Part shown: positions 1 through 7,463 of the stretch, piece after piece | Numbering within the stretch: position 1 is the stretch's first letter | How the letters are laid out: every line of letters starts with the position of its first letter | Source of the DNA: Candidatus Segatella albertsiae | Lineage (GTDB): Bacteria > Bacteroidota > Bacteroidia > Bacteroidales > Bacteroidaceae | Reading direction: 5' to 3' | DNA length: 20,423 nt | Assembly (NCBI GenBank): GCA_002451555.1 | Contig: DKCU01000107.1 | Span: forward strand, 1-20,423 | Position numbers and translations under genes: made by a program | Notes under the pieces: model-generated | Told to the model about the DNA's origin: nothing | The model's input: the letters and a program-made list of their open reading frames with translations, nothing else | The model's database searches: none

Positions 1-209
1 TTTTTCAAGTGGACTCATATATAAATGCTCCTTATACTTTGACAGAGGAAGAAGACATGAGATTGCGGAACAGAAAAGCTACATTTATCAGAGAAACAGG
101 AATTGCAAAATCGATACTTGTTACAATGATTACAACTTATGGTTTAACCTCAGGCGGATATTCTGATGATATACATTGCCAAGTAACAATGAAAGACTTG
201 TTCAAATAA
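1..209 (+). CDS. AAA-type ATPase, C-terminal fragment (gene cut by window edge)
   Basis: An open frame runs from the left edge to the TAA at 207-209 and gives about 68 residues. The end of the protein, with ITTYGLTSGG followed by YSDDIHCQVTMKDLF, resembles from family memory the C-terminus of Bacteroidota AAA-type ATP-binding proteins of the COG1672/PF01637 kind, which carry a P-loop N-terminal domain and a nuclease-like C-terminal domain. No P-loop is visible because the N-terminal part lies outside the window. A GTG at 9 is in frame, but the frame stays open upstream of it, so it is probably internal. The following gene is another ATPase on the same strand, 285 bp away with its own promoter. 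Family assignment is moderate. Confidence 0.6.
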   Translation, partial: FQVDSYINAPYTLTEEEDMRLRNRKATFIRETGIAKSILVTMITTYGLTSGGYSDDIHCQVTMKDLFK

Positions 210-272
210 TCACCTAGTATGCAAGAAACGACAGGGTGATGGGTGGTGAAAGGTGGGTGAAAAGTAAGCAGC

Positions 273-332
273 CACCCTTCACCTCCTGAAACGCCCTGTT
301 TATCGGCATTTCAGGGCAAAAGGTGAAGGGTG
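273..332. repeat. Intergenic inverted repeat with GTGAA-rich surroundings
   Basis: Arms CACCCTTCACCT (273-284) and AGGTGAAGGGTG (321-332) are perfect reverse complements. They continue inward as CCTGAAA (285-291) and TTTCAGG (309-315) with a five-base bulge on the right. The sequence just before (235-264) repeats the same GGTGAAAGGTGGGTGAAA theme. There is no T-run after the right arm on the plus strand, so a simple terminator is not well supported. It may be a dispersed intergenic repeat element. Confidence 0.6.
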
Positions 333-380
333 AAAGGTATTTTAGACATTCCTCAACATCATATTTTTTTGCCTCTGTAT

Positions 381-418
381 TCGCCAAAAGTGTGATTTAT
401 CACAAAAAAATCGAATAA
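381..418 (+). repeat. 38-bp repeat, copy 1 (operator-like dyad)
   Basis: First of two direct copies lying 75 bp apart. It contains the perfect 14-bp palindrome TGTGATTTATCACA (390s) followed by an A-run and TCGAATAA. It ends three bases before the -33 box of the promoter at 421-452. Copy 2 is at 456-493; the two differ at four positions (one near the left end, three in the dyad centre). Confidence 0.8.
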
Positions 419-420
419 TA

Positions 421-452
421 TTTGGTGATTACATATAATATTCCTAACTTTG
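421..452 (+). promoter_or_regulatory. Bacteroidota-type promoter for the DUF4143 ATPase
   Basis: TTTG at 421-424, a 20-bp spacer and TAACTTTG at 445-452 match the Bacteroidota sigma-ABfr consensus TTTG/TAnnTTTG. Transcription would start near 459, at the beginning of repeat copy 2, so the leader is about 35 nt and consists almost wholly of that repeat. Confidence 0.7.
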
Positions 453-455
453 TAC

Positions 456-493
456 TCGACAAAAGTGTGACAAATCACAAAAAAATCGAATAA
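456..493 (+). repeat. 38-bp repeat, copy 2 (fills the ATPase mRNA leader)
   Basis: Second copy of the repeat at 381-418, with the imperfect dyad TGTGACAAATCACA. It starts at about the predicted transcription start and ends one base before the ATG at 495. It could act as an operator at +1 or as a small hairpin in the mRNA leader. Confidence 0.8.
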
Positions 494-494
494 G

Positions 495-1748
495 ATGGAG
501 ATAAAACGTAATATTCACTTAAACAGAATCATTGCCCGCAAGGGAAATGGCATGATAAAGGTAATAACAGGAATGCGCCGATGTGGCAAATCATATCTTC
601 TCTTTACCTTATTTCATAACTATCTCTTAGAACAAGGAGTAGATAAACAGCATATTATCAAGGTTGATATGGAAGACCGCCGTAATGCTGCTCTAAGAAA
701 TCCTGATGTTTTGTTGAACTATATAGATTCAAGGATGACAGACTCTCAACAATATTACATTCTCCTTGATGAAGTACAGTTGGTGTCAGAATTTGAGGAT
801 GTGCTCAATAGCTATCTCAAAATCACGAATGCAGACGTTTATGTAACAGGTAGCAATGCAAAATTCCTTTCTAAAGATGTAATTACAGAGTTCAGAGGAC
901 GTGGCGACGAAATACGTATCACGCCTTTAAGCTTTCAAGAGTTTATGTCTGCAAAAGAAGGTAATCGTGAAGATTTGCTGAATGAATATCTCACCTATGG
1001 TGGACTTCCACAAGTGGCCACGATGGATGAGCCTGAGCGAAAAGTAGAGTACCTGAAGAACCTTTTTACTCATACCTATATCCGTGACATCAAGGAACGA
1101 TATGAAATAAAAAAAGATGACGATTTGGAAGAGCTAATCAGTTTGGTCGCCTCAAATATTGGCAGCCTAACCAATCCTACAAAGTTGGAAAATAGCTTCA
1201 AATCTGTCAAACAAAGCAGTCTGTCAAAAGATACCATCAAGAACTATCTAGACTTGATGCAAGATGCTTTTATCATCGAGAAATCCATCCGATTTGACAT
1301 CAAAGGCAAGAAATACATTGACACACCATCAAAATATTACTTTACAGACTTAGGATTACGTAACGCCAGACTGAATTTTCGCCAGACTGAATTTACACAT
1401 CTCTTGGAAAACGCAATATACAATGAATTGCGCCTTAGAGGCTATTCTGTTGATGTTGGGCAAATACCAATTTTTACGATTGGAGAAGACGGTAAACGGC
1501 AACGCAGTACACTAGAAGTCGATTTCGTTTGCAATTTGGGCTATAAGAGATGCTACATACAATCTGCCTATGCCTTGCCAACAGAAGACAAAATGAAACA
1601 AGAGTTCAACTCTCTCTTGCGCATTAAAGACAGCTTCAAGAAAATCGTCATAGTAGGAACGCCCACTCCGACCTACCAGAACGAGGAAGGCATCCTGATT
1701 ATGAACATTTATGACTTCTTAATGAATCCAGATAGTTTGAACCTATAA
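495..1748 (+). CDS. AAA ATPase with DUF4143 (PD-(D/E)XK-like) C-terminus
   Basis: A complete 417-residue protein. Walker A is GMRRCGKS at residues 26-33, Walker B is ILLDEVQ at 89-95, and a sensor-like VYVTGSNAKFLS lies at 115-126, followed by the FRGRGDEIRITPLSFQEF segment usual in this family. The C-terminal third has the DUF4143 pattern with LEVDFVC and, about 13 residues later, YIQSAY, resembling a PD-(D/E)XK fold with Gln where Glu is usual. Function of these proteins is poorly known; they are predicted cytoplasmic ATPases, sometimes with nuclease-like domains. The ATG at 495 directly follows repeat copy 2 and fits the promoter at 421-452. It is monocistronic, because the next gene is convergent. 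Confidence 0.85.
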   Translation: MEIKRNIHLNRIIARKGNGMIKVITGMRRCGKSYLLFTLFHNYLLEQGVDKQHIIKVDMEDRRNAALRNPDVLLNYIDSRMTDSQQYYILLDEVQLVSEFEDVLNSYLKITNADVYVTGSNAKFLSKDVITEFRGRGDEIRITPLSFQEFMSAKEGNREDLLNEYLTYGGLPQVATMDEPERKVEYLKNLFTHTYIRDIKERYEIKKDDDLEELISLVASNIGSLTNPTKLENSFKSVKQSSLSKDTIKNYLDLMQDAFIIEKSIRFDIKGKKYIDTPSKYYFTDLGLRNARLNFRQTEFTHLLENAIYNELRLRGYSVDVGQIPIFTIGEDGKRQRSTLEVDFVCNLGYKRCYIQSAYALPTEDKMKQEFNSLLRIKDSFKKIVIVGTPTPTYQNEEGILIMNIYDFLMNPDSLNL

Positions 1749-1757
1749 ATAAGAAAA

Positions 1758-1787
1758 GGAGAGGCGAGCTTCACAGCCAGCCTCTCC
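1758..1787 (-). terminator. Distal hairpin terminator of the susCD unit
   Basis: GGAGAGGC (1758-1765) and GCCTCTCC (1780-1787) form an 8-bp stem. Read on the minus strand, the stem is followed by TTTTCTTATTT, a U-rich tail. On the plus strand there is no T-run, so it mainly serves the minus-strand susCD transcript, though a weaker effect on the ATPase transcript is possible. Confidence 0.55.
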
Positions 1788-1803
1788 CGAGAGATTTATA
1801 GAA

Positions 1804-1821
1804 AATGCCACTCATGGCATT
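1804..1821 (-). terminator. Proximal hairpin terminator of the susCD unit
   Basis: AATGCCA (1804-1810), loop CTCA and TGGCATT (1815-1821) form a perfect stem. On the minus strand it is followed by further T residues (TTTTC). It lies 40 bp beyond the susD stop, in front of the second hairpin at 1758-1787. Confidence 0.6.
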
Positions 1822-1861
1822 CCTATATCGTTGATTAAAAATATTTCCTAATCACAAGAGA

Positions 1862-3511
1862 TTACTTAACAGTTGGCAAAGTCAACTTATCATTATAATC
1901 CGTTTCATTCTTTGGAACTTCCCAAGTCCACTTATTTCCATCCTCAGGCTTAATCTCTACAGCCATTAACAAAGCTGTATTACCGCCTTCTGAGAATTTC
2001 TTACGATTTATAGGTAAATTCCAACGCTTATAATCACTCCATTCTGAGCCTTCACCCCAAAGTTCCAAGCTTCTATAATCACGGATTTCAGCAAATAGAT
2101 CTTCACCCGTTTTGTTACAAGTATATTCTGGATTACGACCTGAAGTTGCATTCAATTCTACTAGGTTCGCTTGAGCATCAGAAATATTTCCTAAGAAATA
2201 ATTAGCCTCAGCCTCAATAAGCAACATCTCACTAGAACGAATCAAAGGTAGATAACCTACACCTGGCATATCCTTGACCCAAAACTTAAACTGAGCATCT
2301 AAGCAATAATACTCATTCAGATACGCACTATTGCTAAAACCTTGAGCCTGCAAGTTCTTAGTCGCTGCAGCTGCAGCATTATAGATGTCCTCATCAATGA
2401 TTCCATTATCATCGAGACCACCATAAACACCATAAGACTGATCCACCTGATTCTCGTCCTTAGTATCTACGTCTATTCCTAACTTATCTGTAGTCAAGAA
2501 CAAGCCTTTACGAACATCATTGTTTGGAATTCTTGAAATGAGTTCATGACCAATAGAAGCTACATACTCTGTGTTGCTAGCATAATAACCATTACAAGCA
2601 AACATAGTACCGAAAGACCAATACCAATTATTCTCATCGCTACTACCATAACAACCGAAAATCCATTCAGAGGTTGGATCACAGAATCCTTTCTTGTAGT
2701 CCGCATTGCTCATCAAGTCATAACCCACACGAGCTAATTTTGCTTGAGCCAAAGCGGTAGAATAATCCTGCTTAGTCAATGCAGCTCTAGCATAAACTGC
2801 ATGAGCAACATTTATATTAGGAATCCAAATGTCAGTACCACGCATATCTTTCACACCTTCTCCAGAGAAGAGAGTGATTGCATCTTTACAATCCTTATAA
2901 ATTTGGTCATATGTCTCCGCCAATGTTGAATATGGCAAAGAGCCAGTAGAATCATCAAGACGCAAAACCAACCCTTGAGATTTACCATTATCACTATCTT
3001 GCCAACGATAGCAATAATAGTGAACAAGTTTCTCGTAAGAATAAGCCCTAAAAGTTAAAGCTGCAGCCTTGATGAATTTCTTTTCTGCCTCAGAACCTTC
3101 TGCCTTATCTATCGAACCAATAATCTTGTTAGCGCCCTGAATCAACTGATAATAATAGAACCAAGCATAAGCGTCATAGATAGACGTTGTACGGCTATGG
3201 AACTGCTGGTCAAAAATAGGATACCAACCAGTCATTGCATTATAGTTGAAATTTTGGCAAGGATAGTTTTCATATATCCACCAAATACCATTTTCACCTG
3301 CAAAACCTTGACCAAAATAATACTGCTGCGTGGTCATTGCCTTGGCTATACCGTTCAAAGCCTTATACTGATTGTCAGCGTTAGATAGGAAATCCCCCTC
3401 CTCAGCAGACTCTGTAGGCTTTGTCTCTAGATAATCTGAACTACAAGACGTGAATGTTGCTGCTGAAAGAAGCATAGCACATCCCACAATGCCTTTTATA
3501 TATTTTTTCAT
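1862..3511 (-). CDS. susD: SusD/RagB-family outer-membrane lipoprotein
   Basis: A 549-residue surface glycan- or nutrient-binding lipoprotein that works as the lid of the SusC transporter. The start at 3511 gives a lipoprotein signal peptide: MKKYIKGI, a hydrophobic stretch and the lipobox TFTSC with Cys23. An in-frame start 24 codons upstream would bury the signal. Family features include the TPR-like region RSSEMLLIEAEANYFLGN and the C-terminal LWGEGSEWSDYKRWNLP. The start lies 31 bp after the susC stop, so the two are co-transcribed. The ligand cannot be told from sequence; no degradative enzyme is adjacent. Two hairpins downstream end the unit. Confidence 0.93.
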   Translation of the reverse strand: MKKYIKGIVGCAMLLSAATFTSCSSDYLETKPTESAEEGDFLSNADNQYKALNGIAKAMTTQQYYFGQGFAGENGIWWIYENYPCQNFNYNAMTGWYPIFDQQFHSRTTSIYDAYAWFYYYQLIQGANKIIGSIDKAEGSEAEKKFIKAAALTFRAYSYEKLVHYYCYRWQDSDNGKSQGLVLRLDDSTGSLPYSTLAETYDQIYKDCKDAITLFSGEGVKDMRGTDIWIPNINVAHAVYARAALTKQDYSTALAQAKLARVGYDLMSNADYKKGFCDPTSEWIFGCYGSSDENNWYWSFGTMFACNGYYASNTEYVASIGHELISRIPNNDVRKGLFLTTDKLGIDVDTKDENQVDQSYGVYGGLDDNGIIDEDIYNAAAAATKNLQAQGFSNSAYLNEYYCLDAQFKFWVKDMPGVGYLPLIRSSEMLLIEAEANYFLGNISDAQANLVELNATSGRNPEYTCNKTGEDLFAEIRDYRSLELWGEGSEWSDYKRWNLPINRKKFSEGGNTALLMAVEIKPEDGNKWTWEVPKNETDYNDKLTLPTVK

Positions 3512-3542
3512 AATTGTCTGTCTATATTTAACGTTAAAACGA

Positions 3543-6500
3543 TTAGAAAGATACCGAAAGTCCGAAGTTAAACACACGAGCACTTACATAGGTATCATCA
3601 GAATCTCCATTGAAGCTATACTGAGGATTCATTCCCTTACGAGCAGTAAGAGTAAACAAATTCTCCGCACCAACCTTTACTGTTATGCCTTCAAGTCCCC
3701 AGCCCTTAACCAATGACTTTGGAAGATTATAAGAGAGGTTGATGTTCTTAAAGATCAAGTAATCAGCACTAGTCAACCAACGGTCACTTGTATCATTATT
3801 ATCTGTACTACGATAGAAATCGATTACAGGGATACCATTAGGATCGATACGATTGACAGAAGTCTCAGTCATACCTTCTGGTACTTTCGTCCAAGACTTC
3901 AACACATCTTTATGCAAGGCCGAAGCAGAAGATGCAGAAGCTGTACTCATCAAACTCCGATATGAAGCATCAAAGATTTTTCCACCCAAGCTATAGGTGA
4001 ACAACATACCAAGAGACAAGTCTTTCCAACGAAGATTTGTACCGAAAGAACCATATACAGAAGGCAAAGCTGTACCAGCCCACTTACGCTCAGCATAAGT
4101 TGTCTCCGTTGTGTATTTCTTACCATTAATCTCTCTCAATGCGCCATTATTATTAGCAGATGCCTCCTTTGTCGCATCCAAATCATAAAGAGCATCACCT
4201 GTCATTTGATCTACACCAACAAAGTGATAGGTATAGAATTCATAGGCAGAATGCCCTTCCGAATAATTCTGCACACCATGTAGAATATCCTTTCCACCAG
4301 GCAACTTTACAACTTTGTTTTTCAATGTTGTAGCATCGGCAGAGAGTGTCCATGTCCAATCCTTCTTTCGGATAACATCCCCACTCAAAGCTATTTCAAA
4401 ACCACGGTTAGAGATAGTACCGATATTCTGATATTGCGCAAGATTCATCAAGTTCTCGTCGTAAGGGAAAGAGCCTGCAGATAGCGGCATACGAACTTGG
4501 AAGAGCAAGTCCTTGGAACGCTTGTCGAAATAGCCAATACTGAAGTTCAAGCGATTGAATACTTTACCCTCAATACCGAAATCAACGGTCTGTGTAGTCT
4601 CCCACTTCAAATTAGGAGCAGCCAAAGTATATTTCATCAAAGCAGCATCACCAGCATTCTTATTAATGTAGTAAAGAGCCTGATAGCCATAGAAATCTAC
4701 ACCTGCATCATTACCAACTTCACCATAGGAAGCACGGACACGCAATTCGTTCAACCATTCTACATCTTTCAAGAAATTTTCCTTCTTAGCATTCCAGTTA
4801 GCACCGAATGAGAAGAAGTTACCCCAACGATTACTCTTGGCAAACTTAGAAGAGCCATCACGACGGTAAGAGAAATCCACAAAGTACTTTTCGTCATAAT
4901 TATAACGCACACGGCCCAAATAAGACTCTGTTTTATAATCATAGTTATAACCCTCTGTAGAAGAGTTATTTAGGAAATTACTTATTGTGAAGTTACCAGG
5001 AACAGCCATATTGGTATTCATCAAGTATGTATATTTTCTCTTCCAACTATAATTTTCATGACCAAGCAAGGCATCTATACTATGTTTGCCATAAGACTGA
5101 GCCCAAGTCAACAATTCCTGACCTGTATAGCTAGCATACTGATAGTTATATTGAATCAATCGGCCATTGTTAGTTGCGCCATCACCAATATTTGGATTGT
5201 TATACGTTTGGCGATTTTCTGTAGTTCCATTGGCATTAACCTTAACCATAGCAGAAAAACCGTATGGCAAATTTACCTTACCATAAATCTGAGCATCCAA
5301 AACATTTCGGCGAGTCTTATCCTGATCTGTACGAATCTCATAAGCGATATTACGGTTAGACAGATAAGAAGAAGTGGTATCATACTGAGGATTTCCATCC
5401 TCATCAAGAGCATAAGAACCATCTGCATTATGCATATAATATGGATAGATAGGTGCCATATAACGAGCCACATAGAATGGGTTAGCATAATATGATTCCT
5501 TCGCTTGTGGATTATAACTACGATTTGATACCGTACCACTCAAATTCAATCCAGTCTCAAACCATTTAGCAGGATTAAATTTTGTATTAATTCGACCTGA
5601 AAAACGCTCATAGCCCGAATTCAGCGTATAACCCTTCTCATTCAAATAACCAGCAGAAGCATATACATTATATTTATCAGCAGTAACACCTGCAGAAACG
5701 TTATACTCTTGGCGGTAGCCCGTACGTTCTACAGCATCCTCCCAATCCAAGTCGTTATAACCAGGTAAAATCTTAGCTGTTATTTTTCCATTTTCATCAA
5801 AGAGTTCTGTTGAATTTGCATCATAGATATTTCTCTTAGCATAAGAACTAATCAATAATTTAGAAGCATACATACCTGCAGTAGCTTCATCCATGCCCAT
5901 TCTTGGATTAGACATATAAGAATTTCTCAAGGCTGCCCATGATTGCTCCATCCACTGGTCAGCACCAAGTCTTTCATACTCAGCAATACCTCTATTATAA
6001 ATTCCTTGATTAATCTGCAAGTTAAATGTCGGTTTATTAGACAACTTTGCTCGCTTAGTAGTTATCAAGACAACACCATTGGCTGCTCGATTTCCATAAA
6101 GGGCAGCAGAAGCCGCATCCTTTAAGACTGACATACTCTCAATGTCATTAGGATTCAATTCGGCAATATTACCTTCAAAAACAGTACCATCTACAACATA
6201 GAGCGGTTGGTCTGCGTCTTTTACCAATGTTCCCACACCGCGGATATGAATCTTAGGAGTAGCACCAGGTTCACCATACGAGTTGTTCACCTGCACACCA
6301 GGAGCAGCACCCTCAAGAGCCCCCGTAACAGAAGTAGCGATACGATTTTCTATTTCCTTGGCATCAACGGCAGATACAGAACCTGTAATAGACTGACGCT
6401 TTGCTGTACCATAAGCAACTACTACAACATCGTCCAAGGATTTACTATCAGAAGTCAAAACAATCTTCATGTTAGAGCTTGCTTTGACGGTTTGTTGGTT

Positions 6501-6731
6501 CATACCAATGTATGAAATCTCCAACTTGGCATCGGCTGGAACATTCAAAGAGAAGTTTCCGTCGATGTCGGTAACTGTACCGGTATTAGTACCCACTACC
6601 TTGACGGATGCACCTACCACAGGCTCACCGTCATCAGATGAGGTAACTTTACCAGTAACGGATGTTTGAGCGAAGGCAACTCCACAACTGAGAATTACCC
6701 CCCCCATAATCATTGCGATTCTTTTTACCAT
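3543..6731 (-). CDS. susC: SusC/RagA-family TonB-dependent transporter
   Basis: A 1062-residue outer-membrane TonB-dependent transporter that imports a SusD-bound ligand. The start at 6731 gives the signal peptide MVKRIAMIMGGVILSCG with likely cleavage after AFA (residue 21); the longer in-frame extension is rejected because it lies upstream of the promoter. A carboxypeptidase-regulatory-like domain follows (about 24-95, with VTGKV, GASVKV and GTVTDIDGNFSL), then the plug (about 98-230, with LDDVVVVAYG, LEGAAPGVQV, IRGVGT and GVVLITTKR), then a beta barrel ending in the terminal Phe of LSVSF. No N-terminal STN domain is seen, so direct anti-sigma signalling is unlikely. It is first gene of the susC-susD pair. 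Confidence 0.95.
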   Translation of the reverse strand: MVKRIAMIMGGVILSCGVAFAQTSVTGKVTSSDDGEPVVGASVKVVGTNTGTVTDIDGNFSLNVPADAKLEISYIGMNQQTVKASSNMKIVLTSDSKSLDDVVVVAYGTAKRQSITGSVSAVDAKEIENRIATSVTGALEGAAPGVQVNNSYGEPGATPKIHIRGVGTLVKDADQPLYVVDGTVFEGNIAELNPNDIESMSVLKDAASAALYGNRAANGVVLITTKRAKLSNKPTFNLQINQGIYNRGIAEYERLGADQWMEQSWAALRNSYMSNPRMGMDEATAGMYASKLLISSYAKRNIYDANSTELFDENGKITAKILPGYNDLDWEDAVERTGYRQEYNVSAGVTADKYNVYASAGYLNEKGYTLNSGYERFSGRINTKFNPAKWFETGLNLSGTVSNRSYNPQAKESYYANPFYVARYMAPIYPYYMHNADGSYALDEDGNPQYDTTSSYLSNRNIAYEIRTDQDKTRRNVLDAQIYGKVNLPYGFSAMVKVNANGTTENRQTYNNPNIGDGATNNGRLIQYNYQYASYTGQELLTWAQSYGKHSIDALLGHENYSWKRKYTYLMNTNMAVPGNFTISNFLNNSSTEGYNYDYKTESYLGRVRYNYDEKYFVDFSYRRDGSSKFAKSNRWGNFFSFGANWNAKKENFLKDVEWLNELRVRASYGEVGNDAGVDFYGYQALYYINKNAGDAALMKYTLAAPNLKWETTQTVDFGIEGKVFNRLNFSIGYFDKRSKDLLFQVRMPLSAGSFPYDENLMNLAQYQNIGTISNRGFEIALSGDVIRKKDWTWTLSADATTLKNKVVKLPGGKDILHGVQNYSEGHSAYEFYTYHFVGVDQMTGDALYDLDATKEASANNNGALREINGKKYTTETTYAERKWAGTALPSVYGSFGTNLRWKDLSLGMLFTYSLGGKIFDASYRSLMSTASASSASALHKDVLKSWTKVPEGMTETSVNRIDPNGIPVIDFYRSTDNNDTSDRWLTSADYLIFKNINLSYNLPKSLVKGWGLEGITVKVGAENLFTLTARKGMNPQYSFNGDSDDTYVSARVFNFGLSVSF

Positions 6732-6778
6732 AATCTCTCTCGTTTTGATAAAATTAATAAACTTATTATAATCGGCTG

Positions 6779-6810
6779 CAAAATTAAAACTAATTTCGGA
6801 TATTTGCAAA
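6779..6810 (-). promoter_or_regulatory. Bacteroidota-type promoter for susCD
   Basis: On the minus strand TTTG (6810-6807), a 20-bp spacer and TAATTTTG (6786-6779) match the TTTG/TAnnTTTG consensus. Transcription would start near 6772, leaving a leader of about 40 nt before the susC ATG at 6731. Confidence 0.75.
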
Positions 6811-6891
6811 TATTTTGTTATAAAAATGCAGTTATAAGGCAAAAAGAATGAGATTTGGTAAGAAATCGTATGCTTTCGCTTACTATTTGTC

Positions 6892-6911
6892 ACGACTTTG
6901 CGCCTTGTACT
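6892..6911 (+). repeat. Flanking direct repeat A, left copy
   Basis: A 20-bp segment around TTTGCGCCTT that matches 17 of 20 positions with 7364-7383. Together with repeat B it brackets the ATPase remnant in the same order on both sides. Confidence 0.55.
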
Positions 6912-6982
6912 AAGGCTATATGTCCCTTCAAGACACACCTCTTTGCCATAAATATATAAGTATAAAAACTAAAATTAGATAG

Positions 6983-7029
6983 GATAACTTGCCAGAATTG
7001 CAAAAAATAATCAGTTTTGGCAAGTTATC
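6983..7029. repeat. Long inverted repeat upstream of the ATPase remnant
   Basis: GATAACTTGCCA (6983-6994) and TGGCAAGTTATC (7018-7029) are perfect reverse complements. The stem can continue inward for six more pairs, two of them G-U, leaving an A-rich loop at 7001-7011. The right arm ends 10 bp before the -33 box of the promoter at 7040. It may be an operator. Part of the right arm (7012-7029) recurs at 7408-7425. Confidence 0.7.
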
Positions 7030-7039
7030 ACAACAAACA

Positions 7040-7072
7040 TTTGGGGGATTTTGGAATCATTTCGTAAATTTG
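7040..7072 (+). promoter_or_regulatory. Bacteroidota-type promoter for the ATPase remnant
   Basis: TTTG (7040-7043), a 21-bp spacer and TAAATTTG (7065-7072) fit the consensus, with a start near 7080 and a leader of about 12 nt before the ATG at 7092. The promoter of this decayed gene appears intact. Confidence 0.65.
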
Positions 7073-7091
7073 TACTAAAAACCAACAACTT

Positions 7092-7349
7092 ATGGATAGA
7101 AGAATCTTTAAAAGAAAAATCTACAACAAAATGTTAGAATGGAAGCAAGAGAGAAATGGCAGATATGCTTACGAAAATCTAGTAGCTCAAATGCTTACAG
7201 CATCAGGCTACAACAGTCACAAGTCGCTCGATGAGTTCTGCATCAAATTCTCCGACAGAATAGATAGGAGGTATCTTGCTTACACAAAGGACCTAAAGAA
7301 AGATGGTCAAACTTTGCTGCTTCCTATATATATGGTTCCGCTTTTATAA
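7092..7349 (+). pseudogene. Internally deleted AAA ATPase gene, still an open 85-codon frame
   Basis: The first 26 residues (MDRRIFKRKIYNKMLEWK and on to NGRYA) look like the N-terminus of Bacteroidota DUF4143-type ATPases just before the P-loop, which normally continues with LL.GARRVGKS. Here the P-loop is missing and residues 27-39 (YENLVAQMLTASG) match a segment normally far downstream. Residues 40-85 (from YNSHKSLDEFC to TLLLPIYMVPLL) match the family's C-terminus after the nuclease-like core. Two large in-frame deletions explain this best, the second perhaps at a shared Ser-Gly. The comparison is from family memory. No catalytic motif survives, so ATPase activity is unlikely, but promoter, start and stop remain and a short product could be made. 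No Walker A or B is present. Confidence 0.75.
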
Positions 7350-7363
7350 ACTAAAAATTTGCC

Positions 7364-7425
7364 ATGATTTTGCGCCTTATACTCCCAAAGAAGCACAAGG
7401 CGCAAATCGGTTTTGTCAAGTTATC
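7364..7425 (+). repeat. Flanking direct repeats A and B, right copies
   Basis: Positions 7364-7383 repeat 6892-6911 (17 of 20 bases), and 7408-7425 repeats 7012-7029 (16 of 18 bases, CNGTTTTGNCAAGTTATC). The order is the same as on the left of the remnant, but the distance between A and B is shorter (about 25 bp against 100 bp). Confidence 0.55.
7369..7406. terminator. Hairpin between the ATPase remnant and the convergent ATPase gene
   Basis: TTTGCGCCTT (7369-7378) and AAGGCGCAAA (7397-7406) form a perfect 10-bp stem with an 18-base loop. On the minus strand it is followed, after ATCATGGCAAA, by a T-run, and on the plus strand by CGGTTTTG, so it may be a weak two-way terminator for the two converging genes. 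The same bases form part of flanking repeat A. Confidence 0.4.
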
Positions 7426-7463
7426 TATATTAAGGTATATGGAAGACTCTGTTTTTAGAATTA

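Larger units (their letters stand above)
6732..7091. other. 360-bp divergent intergenic region
   Basis: No protein gene is supported here. It holds the susC promoter (6779-6810), one copy of a TTTGCGCCTT-containing repeat (6892-6911), a long inverted repeat (6983-7029) and the promoter of the ATPase remnant (7040-7072). The stretch between about 6811 and 6891 shows nothing recognisable. Confidence 0.6.

Noticed and set aside
381..493. CRP-binding sites
   Set aside because: The half-sites TGTGA and TCACA are separated by 4 bases, not the 6 of the CRP consensus, and the 38-bp repeat extends well beyond the dyad.
6732..6938. N-terminal extension of the SusC frame
   Set aside because: The extension covers the predicted promoter and would hide the signal peptide that begins at 6731.
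6892..7425. Insertion sequence around the ATPase remnant
   Set aside because: No transposase frame, no terminal inverted repeats at the ends and no target-site duplication were found; only short direct repeats are present.
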